A DNA stretch of 32,784 bases from a virus (IMGVR_UViG_3300032053_006264:1-32784); one strand, 5' to 3'. Shown: positions 5,901 through 13,862, numbered from the stretch's first letter. A program made the numbers and translations. The notes: generated by a model from the letters alone, not told the origin.

Positions 5901-8027
5901 ATGAACAAAAGCTTCTTCATTGGTCTATTCCTCCTCTGTACACTAGGTCTCTATACAACGGCCCACTCGTCCGTTATCCTTGAAGTCCATAAAGTTGGTA
6001 CAGGTAAAGGCGTAATTACGTCTACACCAGCAGGATTATCCTGTGGCGCCACTTGTGTCTTGGACTTTCTCTATCTACCGGGTACAACACCAACGGGAAC
6101 GGCGACACTCACGGTCGTGCCTGATGTAGGGTCTCGCGTGAGTAAATGGAGCATACCCGGATGTTCCGGCAACAGTTGCCAACTCGTCTTTACCAATAAA
6201 CAATCAATCACCGTGACGATAGATCGCCTGGCGGGAGTCATACCACCAGCCACGATATCCGTCAGCCCCATCACCTTCTCGTTTCTGGCCCAACAGAATG
6301 CGGCATCACCAGCCACCCAGATCCTCACGATCACGACCAGCAGTAGTTGGTCTATTCGTCAAGTACCTACATGGCTCAAGGTCTCGTTGTTGAAGTATAA
6401 CACGGTACAATTGACGGCGGTCCAGACAGGATTAGCACCAGGAAACTATACAGGCACCTTGATCCTGGCGGCACCTGGAGCAGCCGATACCAACATTCCT
6501 GTTGCATTGTCGGTCGTCACGACCCCTGTCGCCCCTGTCCCATTTTCTGTGGATCGGCCTCTGATCACGATTGCAGGGCGTCAATTTGGTCAGACAGGCA
6601 CAAATCCAGCACCTCAGACTGTTGTAGTCAAAGGTGTGACGACCTTTACGACCGCGATCACGTTTCCAGTGACTACACCGGTACCGTATATACGGGTCGA
6701 TGCCTTCAAAGGATTCTTCAATATTCAGGCCTTATTGCCGGGTCTGTTACCAGGTGTCTATGACGCCACAATCATCGTCTCGTCTCCTGGTCAGGCGGCA
6801 CAGACCGTCTTGGTGAGTCTCACGGTCCAGAAGGCCCCGACCCTGGCCATCCATCCTACGTCTATTAATTTTATCGGTAGTAATGGAGGACCTTCGATAC
6901 GACCTCGAATCGTGAATATCATGAATGGAGGAACAGGAACATTAGGGGGTGTGAGTGTTACGATGAGTCCGACCCCTATCGCATGGCTGGGAGTCACCTC
7001 GACCCCTTCTAGCCTACTTCTGACGGCGAATCCGACAGGACTTGCTGATGGGGTCTATACCGGAACCCTGACCGTGAGTAGCACGACGGCCATCATCAAA
7101 ACTATCACGATCACTGTGACCTTGACGGTCGTGCCTCCGGCATCATTAGTGACCACTGGGGTGGCGACCGTTGGATGGGACAAGAATCCTGATGCGGTCC
7201 TCAATGTCTCTGGTCCGACCGATGGCTATCGACTATATCGATCCGAGACTTCGGGTGTCTATCCGAGCACGCCTCTGCTTGAGATTCCTCATCCGATCAC
7301 GATGGCAGAGATTGTTGATTCTGGTATGGTCCTTGGTCCCAACGTCTACTTCTTTCGAGTCACGGCCTTCAATACCTTTGGGGAAAGTGGTCCGTCGAAT
7401 GAGGTCTCCATGACATTTCCAGGACCGACTTCTGTAGGGGTGATACCACCGCCTCCGCCACCTCCACCGCCTCCGCCACCACCTCCTGCACCCACGGTGG
7501 CATGGGCAGACATCACATTAGTGACCACTGGGGTGGTCCAAACCCGTATGAGTGGTACCTTGGCGGGACTACCGTTCAGCGTTGATGTGACTGGACCTAT
7601 ACTTCCACCACAATTAGGAGCAGCGACCGAAGTCAATTTCTTTAAGAATTTTCAACAGACCTATACGAACCCGCCGGCGGTGACCAACTCACCAGGGACG
7701 GCTGATGCGATTCGTATTATTGGACCTGGTACCTATACGATTGTCTTCTCGGCCCCAGTCACAAATCCCATCCTGGCGATTCTCTCGTTGGGTGGAACGT
7801 CAACCATCAAGCTGACCTTCGTGAATCAGCCGGTGGTCCTCTTGAAGACTGGTCCTGGTAATTGGGGCACAGGGACACCATTAGTCGTGTTGAATAATAC
7901 CGTGACCGGTAAAGAGGGGAATGGTCTGATCCAATTTCCTGGTACGATGACTTCATTGACATTTACCTCTGATCTGGCTGAGAACTGGTGGGGATTTACG
8001 GTAGGGGTACCAATACCAATACCATAA
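5901..8027 (+). CDS. secreted multi-domain beta-sandwich protein (InlB-B-like, BACON-like, FN3, polyproline)
   Basis: The 708-aa product starts with a signal peptide (MNKSFFIGLFLLCTLG, likely cut near AHS, residue 21-23). Residues 25-108 resemble the divergent InlB B-repeat domain, with GKGVITSTPAG, CGATC and a late C-x-x-x-x-C pair. Three BACON/Ig-like repeats follow at about 118-206, 214-310 and 313-412, each ending in a G-x-Y-x-G/A-T strand. An FN3-like domain lies at 420-508, then 14 consecutive prolines (516-529), then a beta-rich C-terminal domain with many Gly and Thr. No sortase, PEP-CTERM or transmembrane anchor is seen. ATG 5901 is chosen over GTG 5883 because the signal peptide begins there. 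It may be an exported adhesin-like or virion-associated protein. Such domains are common in bacterial surface proteins, so host origin is possible. Confidence 0.75.
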   Translation: MNKSFFIGLFLLCTLGLYTTAHSSVILEVHKVGTGKGVITSTPAGLSCGATCVLDFLYLPGTTPTGTATLTVVPDVGSRVSKWSIPGCSGNSCQLVFTNKQSITVTIDRLAGVIPPATISVSPITFSFLAQQNAASPATQILTITTSSSWSIRQVPTWLKVSLLKYNTVQLTAVQTGLAPGNYTGTLILAAPGAADTNIPVALSVVTTPVAPVPFSVDRPLITIAGRQFGQTGTNPAPQTVVVKGVTTFTTAITFPVTTPVPYIRVDAFKGFFNIQALLPGLLPGVYDATIIVSSPGQAAQTVLVSLTVQKAPTLAIHPTSINFIGSNGGPSIRPRIVNIMNGGTGTLGGVSVTMSPTPIAWLGVTSTPSSLLLTANPTGLADGVYTGTLTVSSTTAIIKTITITVTLTVVPPASLVTTGVATVGWDKNPDAVLNVSGPTDGYRLYRSETSGVYPSTPLLEIPHPITMAEIVDSGMVLGPNVYFFRVTAFNTFGESGPSNEVSMTFPGPTSVGVIPPPPPPPPPPPPPPAPTVAWADITLVTTGVVQTRMSGTLAGLPFSVDVTGPILPPQLGAATEVNFFKNFQQTYTNPPAVTNSPGTADAIRIIGPGTYTIVFSAPVTNPILAILSLGGTSTIKLTFVNQPVVLLKTGPGNWGTGTPLVVLNNTVTGKEGNGLIQFPGTMTSLTFTSDLAENWWGFTVGVPIPIP
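7144..7536 (+). repeat. 21-nt perfect direct repeat bracketing FN3 and polyproline
   Basis: An identical 21-mer lies at 7144-7164 and 7516-7536, both encoding LVTTGV in the same frame. The copies are 372 nt apart, exactly 124 codons, and enclose the FN3-like domain and the 14-proline spacer. Recombination between them would remove or duplicate the module without a frameshift. Confidence 0.8.
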
Positions 8028-8035
8028 AATACTTC

Positions 8036-8064
8036 TTGACAATCCTACGGAATTGTAGTATACT
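8036..8064 (+). promoter_or_regulatory. strong sigma70-type promoter, probably giving a leaderless mRNA
   Basis: TTGACA at 8036-8041 and TATACT at 8059-8064 have a 17-nt spacer. A start about 7 nt after the -10 box falls at 8071-8072, where the phosphoesterase ATG begins (8072-8074). No Shine-Dalgarno sequence could fit on such a transcript. Confidence 0.85.
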
Positions 8065-8071
8065 GTTGAAT

Positions 8072-8725
8072 ATGAAGCTTGTATGTTTATCAGACACACA
8101 TGGATTCCATAAGCGTCTCGTGGTCCCTGATGGGGACTTCTTGATTCATGTCGGGGATTTCTCCATGCGGGCGACAAGCCCCCAGGTCTGTGAATTTGCC
8201 CGATGGTTCAAGGCCCTACCCCATACACACAAGATCATTGTGGCAGGCAATCATGATGTGGTGTTGGAAGGAGATCGTCGCTGGGCCAAAGAGGAATTTG
8301 CTCCTGCCCATTACCTGGCCCATGAACGAGTGATATTAGGTGGTCTGACATTTTTCGGTTCGCCGTTCTCTCCGGCAATTCGTGATCCCTCTGATTGGTC
8401 ATTTGACTATCCTCCTGATAGTGACCGATCCAGAGACCTGTGGGATAATATCCCCAAGAGGATTGATGTATTGATTACACATGGACCGCCCAAGGGAATA
8501 TTGGATCGGGTCAATGATCCCCATCCAGGAGAAGATCCAAATGTGGGTGATGTCAACCTTCTCCGCCGGGTGATGGAGATTCAACCACGGGCCCATATCT
8601 TTGGACATATCCATGAAGGATTTGGTACCTATCAGCATCCGACCAAACGCACCAGATTCTTTAATGTGTCTGTGTGTGATGTCAACTATAAACCCACGAA
8701 CCCTATTACCATCATTGATCTGTGA
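8072..8725 (+). CDS. calcineurin-like metallophosphoesterase
   Basis: The 217-aa product has the full set of two-metal phosphoesterase motifs: D8-x-H10 in SDTHG, GD at 28-29, GNHD at 59-62, H137 in ITHGPP, and H179-x-H181 in FGHIH. This family includes nucleases, cyclic-nucleotide phosphodiesterases and protein phosphatases, so the substrate cannot be fixed from sequence. The compact size and HGPP/GHIH arrangement resemble the small Mre11-unrelated phosphoesterases common in phages and bacteria. The start is set by the homologous MKLVCLSDTHG opening; the open frame upstream overlaps the previous gene and promoter. It heads a run of small genes leading to the endolysin. Confidence 0.9.
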   Translation: MKLVCLSDTHGFHKRLVVPDGDFLIHVGDFSMRATSPQVCEFARWFKALPHTHKIIVAGNHDVVLEGDRRWAKEEFAPAHYLAHERVILGGLTFFGSPFSPAIRDPSDWSFDYPPDSDRSRDLWDNIPKRIDVLITHGPPKGILDRVNDPHPGEDPNVGDVNLLRRVMEIQPRAHIFGHIHEGFGTYQHPTKRTRFFNVSVCDVNYKPTNPITIIDL

Positions 8726-8746
8726 GGATCTGTGAGGATCTGTGAG
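8717..8746 (+). repeat. three tandem copies of a 10-bp unit carrying stop and ribosome-site bases
   Basis: GATCTGTGAG is repeated exactly three times from 8717 to 8746. The first copy contains the TGA stop of the phosphoesterase (8723-8725). Every copy is followed by GA, making a GAGGA-like Shine-Dalgarno sequence. Only the last is at working distance from the next ATG at 8755. Confidence 0.9.
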
Positions 8747-8754
8747 GAACTGAT

Positions 8755-8907
8755 ATGCCCCTCTATTCCATTCAACTGAAGCACTCTCCTGAACAGGTGA
8801 TCCATTTTCAGACGGTGATGACCTGGGCGGCATTGCAACAATACCTTGCCGAGCATCCTGACTGGGAAATTCGACTAACTTCACCTGCCTATGTAAAGGT
8901 GAACTAA
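8755..8907 (+). CDS. small hypothetical protein (50 aa)
   Basis: ATG at 8755 lies 7 nt after GAGGA, the end of the tandem repeat, and the frame closes with TAA at 8905-8907. The peptide begins MPLYSIQLKHSPEQ and contains two Trp residues; it ends SPAYVKVN. Its beta-alpha-beta-like pattern (YSIQLKH, then ALQQYLAEHPDW, then EIRLTS) resembles very small phage proteins of unknown role. The next ATG follows one base after the stop, which suggests coupled translation. Confidence 0.65.
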   Translation: MPLYSIQLKHSPEQVIHFQTVMTWAALQQYLAEHPDWEIRLTSPAYVKVN

Positions 8908-8908
8908 G

Positions 8909-9190
8909 ATGTTACCAGCGATTATTGAGTCCATGAAAGATTCACCTGACGAGATGAACCGCAAACGGTATCTGGTGTTTGTGGACCTTATCACAAAGCA
9001 CAATGAATTGGCCGACCAGGAGTCACTGGATACCCAGAGGTTTATTGCCGCTACCAAGGCGATCAAAGAGGTGTGTCCTACGGCGACCTCATTGGAGCAT
9101 GGGATCACCCTACTTGCCGAGTTGGCGCGGGCCCGGGAATCCAACAGCAAACCTTTTTCATCGTGGGCAGGGGATCATTATGGAATTTAA
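8909..9190 (+). CDS. hypothetical protein (93 aa)
   Basis: The ATG at 8909 directly follows the stop of the 50-aa gene. The 93-aa product is mainly helical and soluble, with an acidic N-terminal half. No family is recognised. The next gene starts inside its last codons (9180), with an AGGGG site lying within this gene, as in tightly packed phage operons. Confidence 0.6.
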   Translation: MLPAIIESMKDSPDEMNRKRYLVFVDLITKHNELADQESLDTQRFIAATKAIKEVCPTATSLEHGITLLAELARARESNSKPFSSWAGDHYGI

Positions 9191-9779
9191 TATATTGAAT
9201 TGGTGGAATGCCCTTCGTTGTCGGATGGTCTATCATCCACGGCATTTGTATATTCGCCATCCAGACATTCGTGGATGGCAATGGCATGATCGTGATCATA
9301 TCATGTTGTGTGCCGTGTTTCAGATTCTTGTTGATTTTGTGGAACGGGAACTGCCGCAATTCAATCGTTTTTGTGGCATGGACACCGAGAAGCATCAATG
9401 GATCTATCGCCTCCCCTTTCTGTCGTGGTATCTTGATACCAAGAGGAACCCTCAGGCGGGCATCGAACATCTTCAATGGGCCATGTCCCTGACTCATGAT
9501 GATGGCAGTTCGACGAGCCAAGCCCAGTATGCAGCAGAAACGCTCGCGCTATATAGATGGTGGACCATTGAGCGACCTGCCCGTTTGGACCCCTGGGAGC
9601 AAGTCAGTGAGACTCGGATTCCTATCAAGGATTTGTTCAAGGGAGAAGATGGGGATGGTGAGAAAGCGCGATATTTCGAAGAACTTCGCCTGGCAGGAGC
9701 GGTCGAGGAATTATATCATGACGAGGATGAGGCGCAACTGATTCGTCTTATGAAAGTGCGACGAGGGTTATGGACGTAA
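9180..9779 (+). CDS. hypothetical protein rich in Trp, Tyr and His (199 aa)
   Basis: ATG at 9180 is preceded by AGGGG at normal spacing; the longer upstream frame lies on top of the previous gene and is discarded. The N-terminal half is notable for Trp and His residues (NILNWWNALRCRM, HPDIRGWQWHDRDH). A middle segment, FLSWYLDTKRNPQAGIEHLQ, suggests a helical bundle like those of short phage proteins that accompany nucleotide enzymes. The C-terminus is acidic, then basic. No catalytic motif is recognised and there is no signal peptide. Confidence 0.65.
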   Translation: MEFNILNWWNALRCRMVYHPRHLYIRHPDIRGWQWHDRDHIMLCAVFQILVDFVERELPQFNRFCGMDTEKHQWIYRLPFLSWYLDTKRNPQAGIEHLQWAMSLTHDDGSSTSQAQYAAETLALYRWWTIERPARLDPWEQVSETRIPIKDLFKGEDGDGEKARYFEELRLAGAVEELYHDEDEAQLIRLMKVRRGLWT

Positions 9780-9991
9780 GGACAGCAGGATCACAGGTAC
9801 AAGGAATCGTATTACATATCTCTGATGTGATTCTCCATGATACGAAACCTCAAGTGACCTTTGTGGTTACGATGAATATCGATACGATCCAATCCCCCTC
9901 AGATGGGGATGGTGAGTTATTCAATCAACAATTCGGTCAGGAAATTCTCAAGCAATTGATTCACCAATTACAGGGGGTCCCCCATGACTGA
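9770..9991 (+). CDS. hypothetical protein (73 aa)
   Basis: ATG at 9770 overlaps the last codons of the preceding gene; GAGGG precedes it at usable spacing. The 73-aa product has alternating hydrophobic strands (GIVLHISDVILHD, VTFVVTMNI) followed by an amphipathic helix (FGQEILKQLIHQL). No cysteines, no membrane helix and no known family. Its 3' end contains the ribosome site of the peptidase gene, so translation of the two is likely linked. Confidence 0.6.
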   Translation: MDVRTAGSQVQGIVLHISDVILHDTKPQVTFVVTMNIDTIQSPSDGDGELFNQQFGQEILKQLIHQLQGVPHD

Positions 9992-10508
9992 ACGTATGAT
10001 CACCACACACTTTTCCTATAAAGAATTGACCCGTTCTGGTACGGCTATTCGTATGGGGGTGGATAATGCTCCCACAGAGGAGCATCTTGTTAATTTGAAA
10101 TTGGTGTGTGAGAATGTATTAGAGCCTGTGAGGAAAGTCTATGGTCCTGTGATCGTGAATTCAGGATATCGTTCAATGGCTCTGAACATGATCGTGAATC
10201 CAATGACGACCACGCTGACCAAAGTTAGTAAACATTGTACAGGTCAGGCCGTGGACTTTGAAGTTCGTGGTGTGGAGAATGTAACGTTGGCGCAATGGTG
10301 TGTCGATCATCTATGGAGTTTCGATCAAATCATTCTTGAATTCTATACACCAGGCGATCCAAATTCAGGATGGGTTCATGTGAGTTGGTGCGCCGCCCCA
10401 CATGTCGTGGTGATCGGTGTTGATGATCAATGGAAGCCCAGGAAAGAAGTCTTTACCTCCGTCCGTTCACATGGACAAGTGATCTATACCAAAGGAATTC
10501 AACCATGA
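9984..10508 (+). CDS. M15-family peptidase, probable endolysin
   Basis: Zinc peptidases of the M15 family cut D-Ala or L-Ala-D-Glu bonds in peptidoglycan and serve as phage endolysins. The 174-aa product shows the diagnostic set: NSGYRS at 59-64, S82-K-H84-x-x-G-x-A-x-D91 with zinc ligands H84 and D91, and the third ligand H132 in GWVHVSW. No signal peptide or separate wall-binding domain is visible, so it would need a holin; none is recognised nearby. The ribosome site GGGGG is immediately followed by CCCCC and the ATG, so it may be partly masked. It overlaps its neighbours on both sides. Confidence 0.85.
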   Translation: MTERMITTHFSYKELTRSGTAIRMGVDNAPTEEHLVNLKLVCENVLEPVRKVYGPVIVNSGYRSMALNMIVNPMTTTLTKVSKHCTGQAVDFEVRGVENVTLAQWCVDHLWSFDQIILEFYTPGDPNSGWVHVSWCAAPHVVVIGVDDQWKPRKEVFTSVRSHGQVIYTKGIQP

Positions 10509-10864
10509 TTCAAGATGTCCAGGCGTTTCAAGAGGCCACCAATCAGTTTGATACCCATCGACCTGAACATAATTTTTATCATCGATTGATCAAAGAAGAA
10601 TTCACCGAATTGTTTGATGCCGTCGCGGCCAACGATGAAGTGGAAGAATTCGATGCCTGCCTGGATCTGATCTATGTCATTATCGGACATATGATTCAGC
10701 GTGGATGGGATGGTCAAGGTGGTTGGAATGAAGTCCAGCGATCCAATATGGCGAAGGTCGATCCGAGTACAGGACATGTCCGCCGTCGTGAAGACGGGAA
10801 AATTTTGAAACCTGCGGATTGGACACCGCCGGAACTCACCCCATTTATGAAGAAGGAGAAGTAG
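10505..10864 (+). CDS. MazG-like nucleotide pyrophosphohydrolase
   Basis: The 119-aa all-helical product has the metal-binding pattern of the MazG/HisE/dUTPase-2 superfamily: E32-x-x-E35 in KEEFTELFDA and E47-x-x-D50 plus D54 in EEFDACLDLIYVIIG. Such enzymes hydrolyse NTPs or dNTPs to NMP and PPi. In phages they clean the nucleotide pool or, as proposed for cyanophage MazG, alter (p)ppGpp signalling. The start at 10505 makes an ATGA-type overlap with the peptidase stop; the upstream open frame is out of favour because it lies inside that gene. The substrate is not predictable. Confidence 0.8.
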   Translation: MIQDVQAFQEATNQFDTHRPEHNFYHRLIKEEFTELFDAVAANDEVEEFDACLDLIYVIIGHMIQRGWDGQGGWNEVQRSNMAKVDPSTGHVRRREDGKILKPADWTPPELTPFMKKEK

Positions 10865-10867
10865 ATT

Positions 10868-11230
10868 ATGTCGAAGATTGTCTTGTTGATGATTCAAGGG
10901 GTCGGACCAATTTGTGGTGAATTGGTGGAAGTCAGTGCCTGGTCTCATGGAACATTTGCACCAGAAAAGCCTCCAGTGGTCCTCAAGCGCCCAGTCATGG
11001 TTGGTATTGTACCAGGAAGAACCCCAGGGGAGAAGGGTCAACTCGGATTTAATCCTTATCTGGAATTTACCGAGCAATTCGATACCGGTATTCCATTTGA
11101 ACTGGCCAATATTCTTCATAACCTGACTCCACTTCTTCAGGTGGAAAATGCGTATCGTCAGAATTATACCGATACCGGATTGATTCTACCTCCTACTGGT
11201 AGTATCCCCGGCGGACTCCATCGAGTTTAA
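10868..11230 (+). CDS. small Sm-like conserved phage protein (120 aa)
   Basis: ATG at 10868 is preceded by GGAGAAG. The product opens with beta strands around ICGELVEVSAW and VVLKRPVMVGIVPG, followed by an LGFNPYLEFTEQFDTGIPFE segment and a helix-strand tail ending TGLILPPTG. This layout resembles a small Sm/LSm-like family common in marine T4-like phages, which often ends in a V-x-P-S/T motif. The resemblance is by pattern only. If correct, it could bind RNA. It lies just before the gene 43 promoter and closes the accessory block. Confidence 0.6.
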   Translation: MSKIVLLMIQGVGPICGELVEVSAWSHGTFAPEKPPVVLKRPVMVGIVPGRTPGEKGQLGFNPYLEFTEQFDTGIPFELANILHNLTPLLQVENAYRQNYTDTGLILPPTGSIPGGLHRV

Positions 11231-11232
11231 TC

Positions 11233-11261
11233 TTGACATCCCACGGCTGTTGTGTTATACT
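11233..11261 (+). promoter_or_regulatory. strong sigma70-type promoter, probably giving a leaderless polymerase mRNA
   Basis: TTGACA at 11233-11238 and TATACT at 11256-11261 have a 17-nt spacer. Only six bases separate the -10 box from the polymerase ATG at 11268, so the transcript should begin at or within a base or two of the start codon. Confidence 0.88.
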
Positions 11262-11267
11262 AGCATC

Positions 11268-13862
11268 ATGAGATATTATACAAACGTTGCCGTGTCTGGT
11301 TCTAATCTGCTTTATCGTGGCATCCAAGATGGTCGGCCTGTACGGCTAAAAATTCCGTACAAGCCGACTGCCTATCTACAATCCCCTACTCCTACAAAAT
11401 ATACGAATCTGCAAGGGCAATATCTTGCCCCTATTCAATTTGAAAATATGTATGAAGCGTTCCTCCATAAGAAACGATATGAGAAGGTGGCAGGATTTCA
11501 AACTTATGGCATGGCCTCGCATGAATATGCGTTCATTGCCGAAGAACATCCCGAAGATGATATTCAATGGAAATTAGAAGATGTTGTGGTCGCCTATCTC
11601 GATATTGAGGTCGGCTCAGCCGAGGGATTTCCCCATCCAGCTCAGGCCGCACAGCCCGTGACGGCTATCACAGTGAAGTTATCCAATAGCGCCAATTATC
11701 ATGTGTTTGGCTATGGGAATTATACCCCCCATCGCGGGGATGTTCGTTGGCATCACTGTGAGTCTGAGGAGCATATGCTCCAACAGTTCTTGGCCTTCTG
11801 GACCGAAGATCCGCCGGATATCATCTCAGGTTGGAATGTCAAGACCTTTGATATTCCGTACTTGGTCAATCGCATCACCAACTTATGGAATCCTGATGAA
11901 GGCAATAAACTGTCGCCTTGGGGTATCCTCAAGAACAAGATCGAACATTTCTATGGGAAGGATATCTCGACTTGGGATCTGGTAGGAATCTGTACGCTTG
12001 ACTATCTCCAATTATTTCGGAAGTATGCCCCCAATTATTCCCAAGAATCCTATAAGCTGGGTGATATCGCCGCCATCGAACTTGATGAAACTAAGTTGTC
12101 CTACGACGAATATGATTCACTCCAGGATTTATATCTCAAAAATTACCAGAAGTTCATTGAATATAACATTCGAGACGTTGAACTGGTCACCAAGCTGAAC
12201 GACAAGAGCCGATTGATCGACATGGCTATCACCTTGGGGTATGACAACAAAACAAATTTTGATGATGTCTTTACCCAAGTCCGTATGTGGGATTGTATTT
12301 GTTATAATCATCTCCTCAAGAAAAACATCATTGTCCCACAGAAGCGAACCCATCACAAAGATAAGTCCTATGAGGGTGCCTTTGTCAAGGCGCCTCAATT
12401 GGGTCGTCATCGTTGGGTGGGATCATTCGACTTGAATAGTTTGTATCCCCATTTGATCATGCAGTATAATCTCTCTCCTGAGATGTTGGTCGAAGAACGT
12501 GATCATACCCCTGCCATGAAAGAAGTCTTGGCTCAAGGTGTGACAGTGACGAAACTCCTTGAACAGAAGATTGATTTGTCAAAACTTCAAGGCTGTACCA
12601 TGACACCGAATGGTCAGTTCTTTCGGACAGGTCGACAGGGATTTTTATCTGAGATTATGCAGACCATGTATGATGGTCGCGTGATCTATAAGACCAAGCA
12701 GATCGAGGCACAAAAAGAGAAGGAAAAATGTACCGATCCCATTCGTAAGAAAGAGTTGATTTATCTCATTTCTCGGTATAAGATTCTTCAATTGGCCAAG
12801 AAGGTCGCACTCAATTCCGCTTACGGTGCGATGGGTAATGAATACTTCCGATTCTTTGATGTTCGTATTGCCGAGGGTGTGACCCTGGCAGGACAGTTGA
12901 GCATTCATTGGATCGAATCGAAGTTAAATGACTATATGAGGAAACTCCTGAAAACCACGGATGTGGATTATATTCTGGCCATGGATACTGATTCGGTCTA
13001 TTTGAATTTAGGTCCCTTGGTGGATAAAGTCTATTGGAATAAGATCAGCAAACGAGTTGAGTATCCTCCAACTCCCGCGGTCATTGAATGGATGGATGGC
13101 GCCTGTGCGAATATTCAGCGCATGGTGATCGATCCTGCGTTTCAGTCGTTGTCGGATTATGTTCATGCCTATGGACAGAAGATGCAGATGAAGCGGGAAT
13201 CGTTGTGTGATACCGCGATTTGGACGGCAAAGAAACGCTATATCCTGAACGTCTATGACGAGGAGGGGGTCCGCTATACCGAACCAAAAATCAAGATCAC
13301 TGGACTTGAGGCGATCAAGTCCTCGACCCCATCAGCGAGTCGGACAAAAATTAAAGAGGCCCTGAAGATTATTCTGAATGGCTCTGAACAGGAACTCCAA
13401 ACATTCATTGCAGATTTTCGTTCTAAGTTCAATGCCTTGCCTTTAGAAGAGATTGCCTTCCCTCGTTCGGTGAGCGGGACAGAAAAGAATAAAGGTGAGG
13501 CCACTGGCATCCTGGAATTAATCGAGGATGATCCTGGTGTGGTCTGTAAGGGTGGGACACCAATCAATGCGCGAGGTGCCATGGTCTATAACCATTTCAT
13601 CGAACAGCTTGGTTTGGAGGGTCATTATGAACGGATCAATGACGGAGATAAATTGAAGTATATCTATCTTCGTGAACCAAACCGATTTAACTCCTATGTT
13701 ATGGCGTTTTTGACGCGATGCCCCAAAGAATTTCAGTTACAACTTTGTGTGGATTATGAAGCACAGTTCATGAAATCCTTTCTTGATCCTTTGAATATTG
13801 TGCTCAAAGTGATTGGTTGGAAGCCGGAAGTGGAATTGAGTTTGGAGGATTTCTTTTCATGA
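11268..13862 (+). CDS. 43: replicative DNA polymerase, family B (gp43)
   Basis: The 864-aa product (T4 gp43 is 898 aa) is complete and uninterrupted by intein or split. Exonuclease motifs: D112-I-E114 (Exo I), NVKTFD with D195 (Exo II), and YNIRD with D303 (Exo III). Polymerase motifs: DLNSLYPHLI with D388 (motif A), KKVALNSAYG at about 511-520 (motif B), MDTDS with D573 and D575 (motif C), and KKRY after it. All catalytic residues are present. The start MRYYTNVAVSG is preferred because upstream codons fall in the promoter. It should act with gp45, gp44/62 and gp41. Its stop overlaps the next ATG. Confidence 0.97.
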   Translation: MRYYTNVAVSGSNLLYRGIQDGRPVRLKIPYKPTAYLQSPTPTKYTNLQGQYLAPIQFENMYEAFLHKKRYEKVAGFQTYGMASHEYAFIAEEHPEDDIQWKLEDVVVAYLDIEVGSAEGFPHPAQAAQPVTAITVKLSNSANYHVFGYGNYTPHRGDVRWHHCESEEHMLQQFLAFWTEDPPDIISGWNVKTFDIPYLVNRITNLWNPDEGNKLSPWGILKNKIEHFYGKDISTWDLVGICTLDYLQLFRKYAPNYSQESYKLGDIAAIELDETKLSYDEYDSLQDLYLKNYQKFIEYNIRDVELVTKLNDKSRLIDMAITLGYDNKTNFDDVFTQVRMWDCICYNHLLKKNIIVPQKRTHHKDKSYEGAFVKAPQLGRHRWVGSFDLNSLYPHLIMQYNLSPEMLVEERDHTPAMKEVLAQGVTVTKLLEQKIDLSKLQGCTMTPNGQFFRTGRQGFLSEIMQTMYDGRVIYKTKQIEAQKEKEKCTDPIRKKELIYLISRYKILQLAKKVALNSAYGAMGNEYFRFFDVRIAEGVTLAGQLSIHWIESKLNDYMRKLLKTTDVDYILAMDTDSVYLNLGPLVDKVYWNKISKRVEYPPTPAVIEWMDGACANIQRMVIDPAFQSLSDYVHAYGQKMQMKRESLCDTAIWTAKKRYILNVYDEEGVRYTEPKIKITGLEAIKSSTPSASRTKIKEALKIILNGSEQELQTFIADFRSKFNALPLEEIAFPRSVSGTEKNKGEATGILELIEDDPGVVCKGGTPINARGAMVYNHFIEQLGLEGHYERINDGDKLKYIYLREPNRFNSYVMAFLTRCPKEFQLQLCVDYEAQFMKSFLDPLNIVLKVIGWKPEVELSLEDFFS

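Noticed and set aside
7346-7636. Minus-strand reading frame with a long glycine run
   Set aside because: It is the mirror of the polyproline codons of the secreted protein and has no ribosome site.
11268-13862. Possible intein or split site in the DNA polymerase, as in some T4-like phages
   Set aside because: The frame is continuous, all motifs occur at normal spacing and the length is close to T4 gp43.
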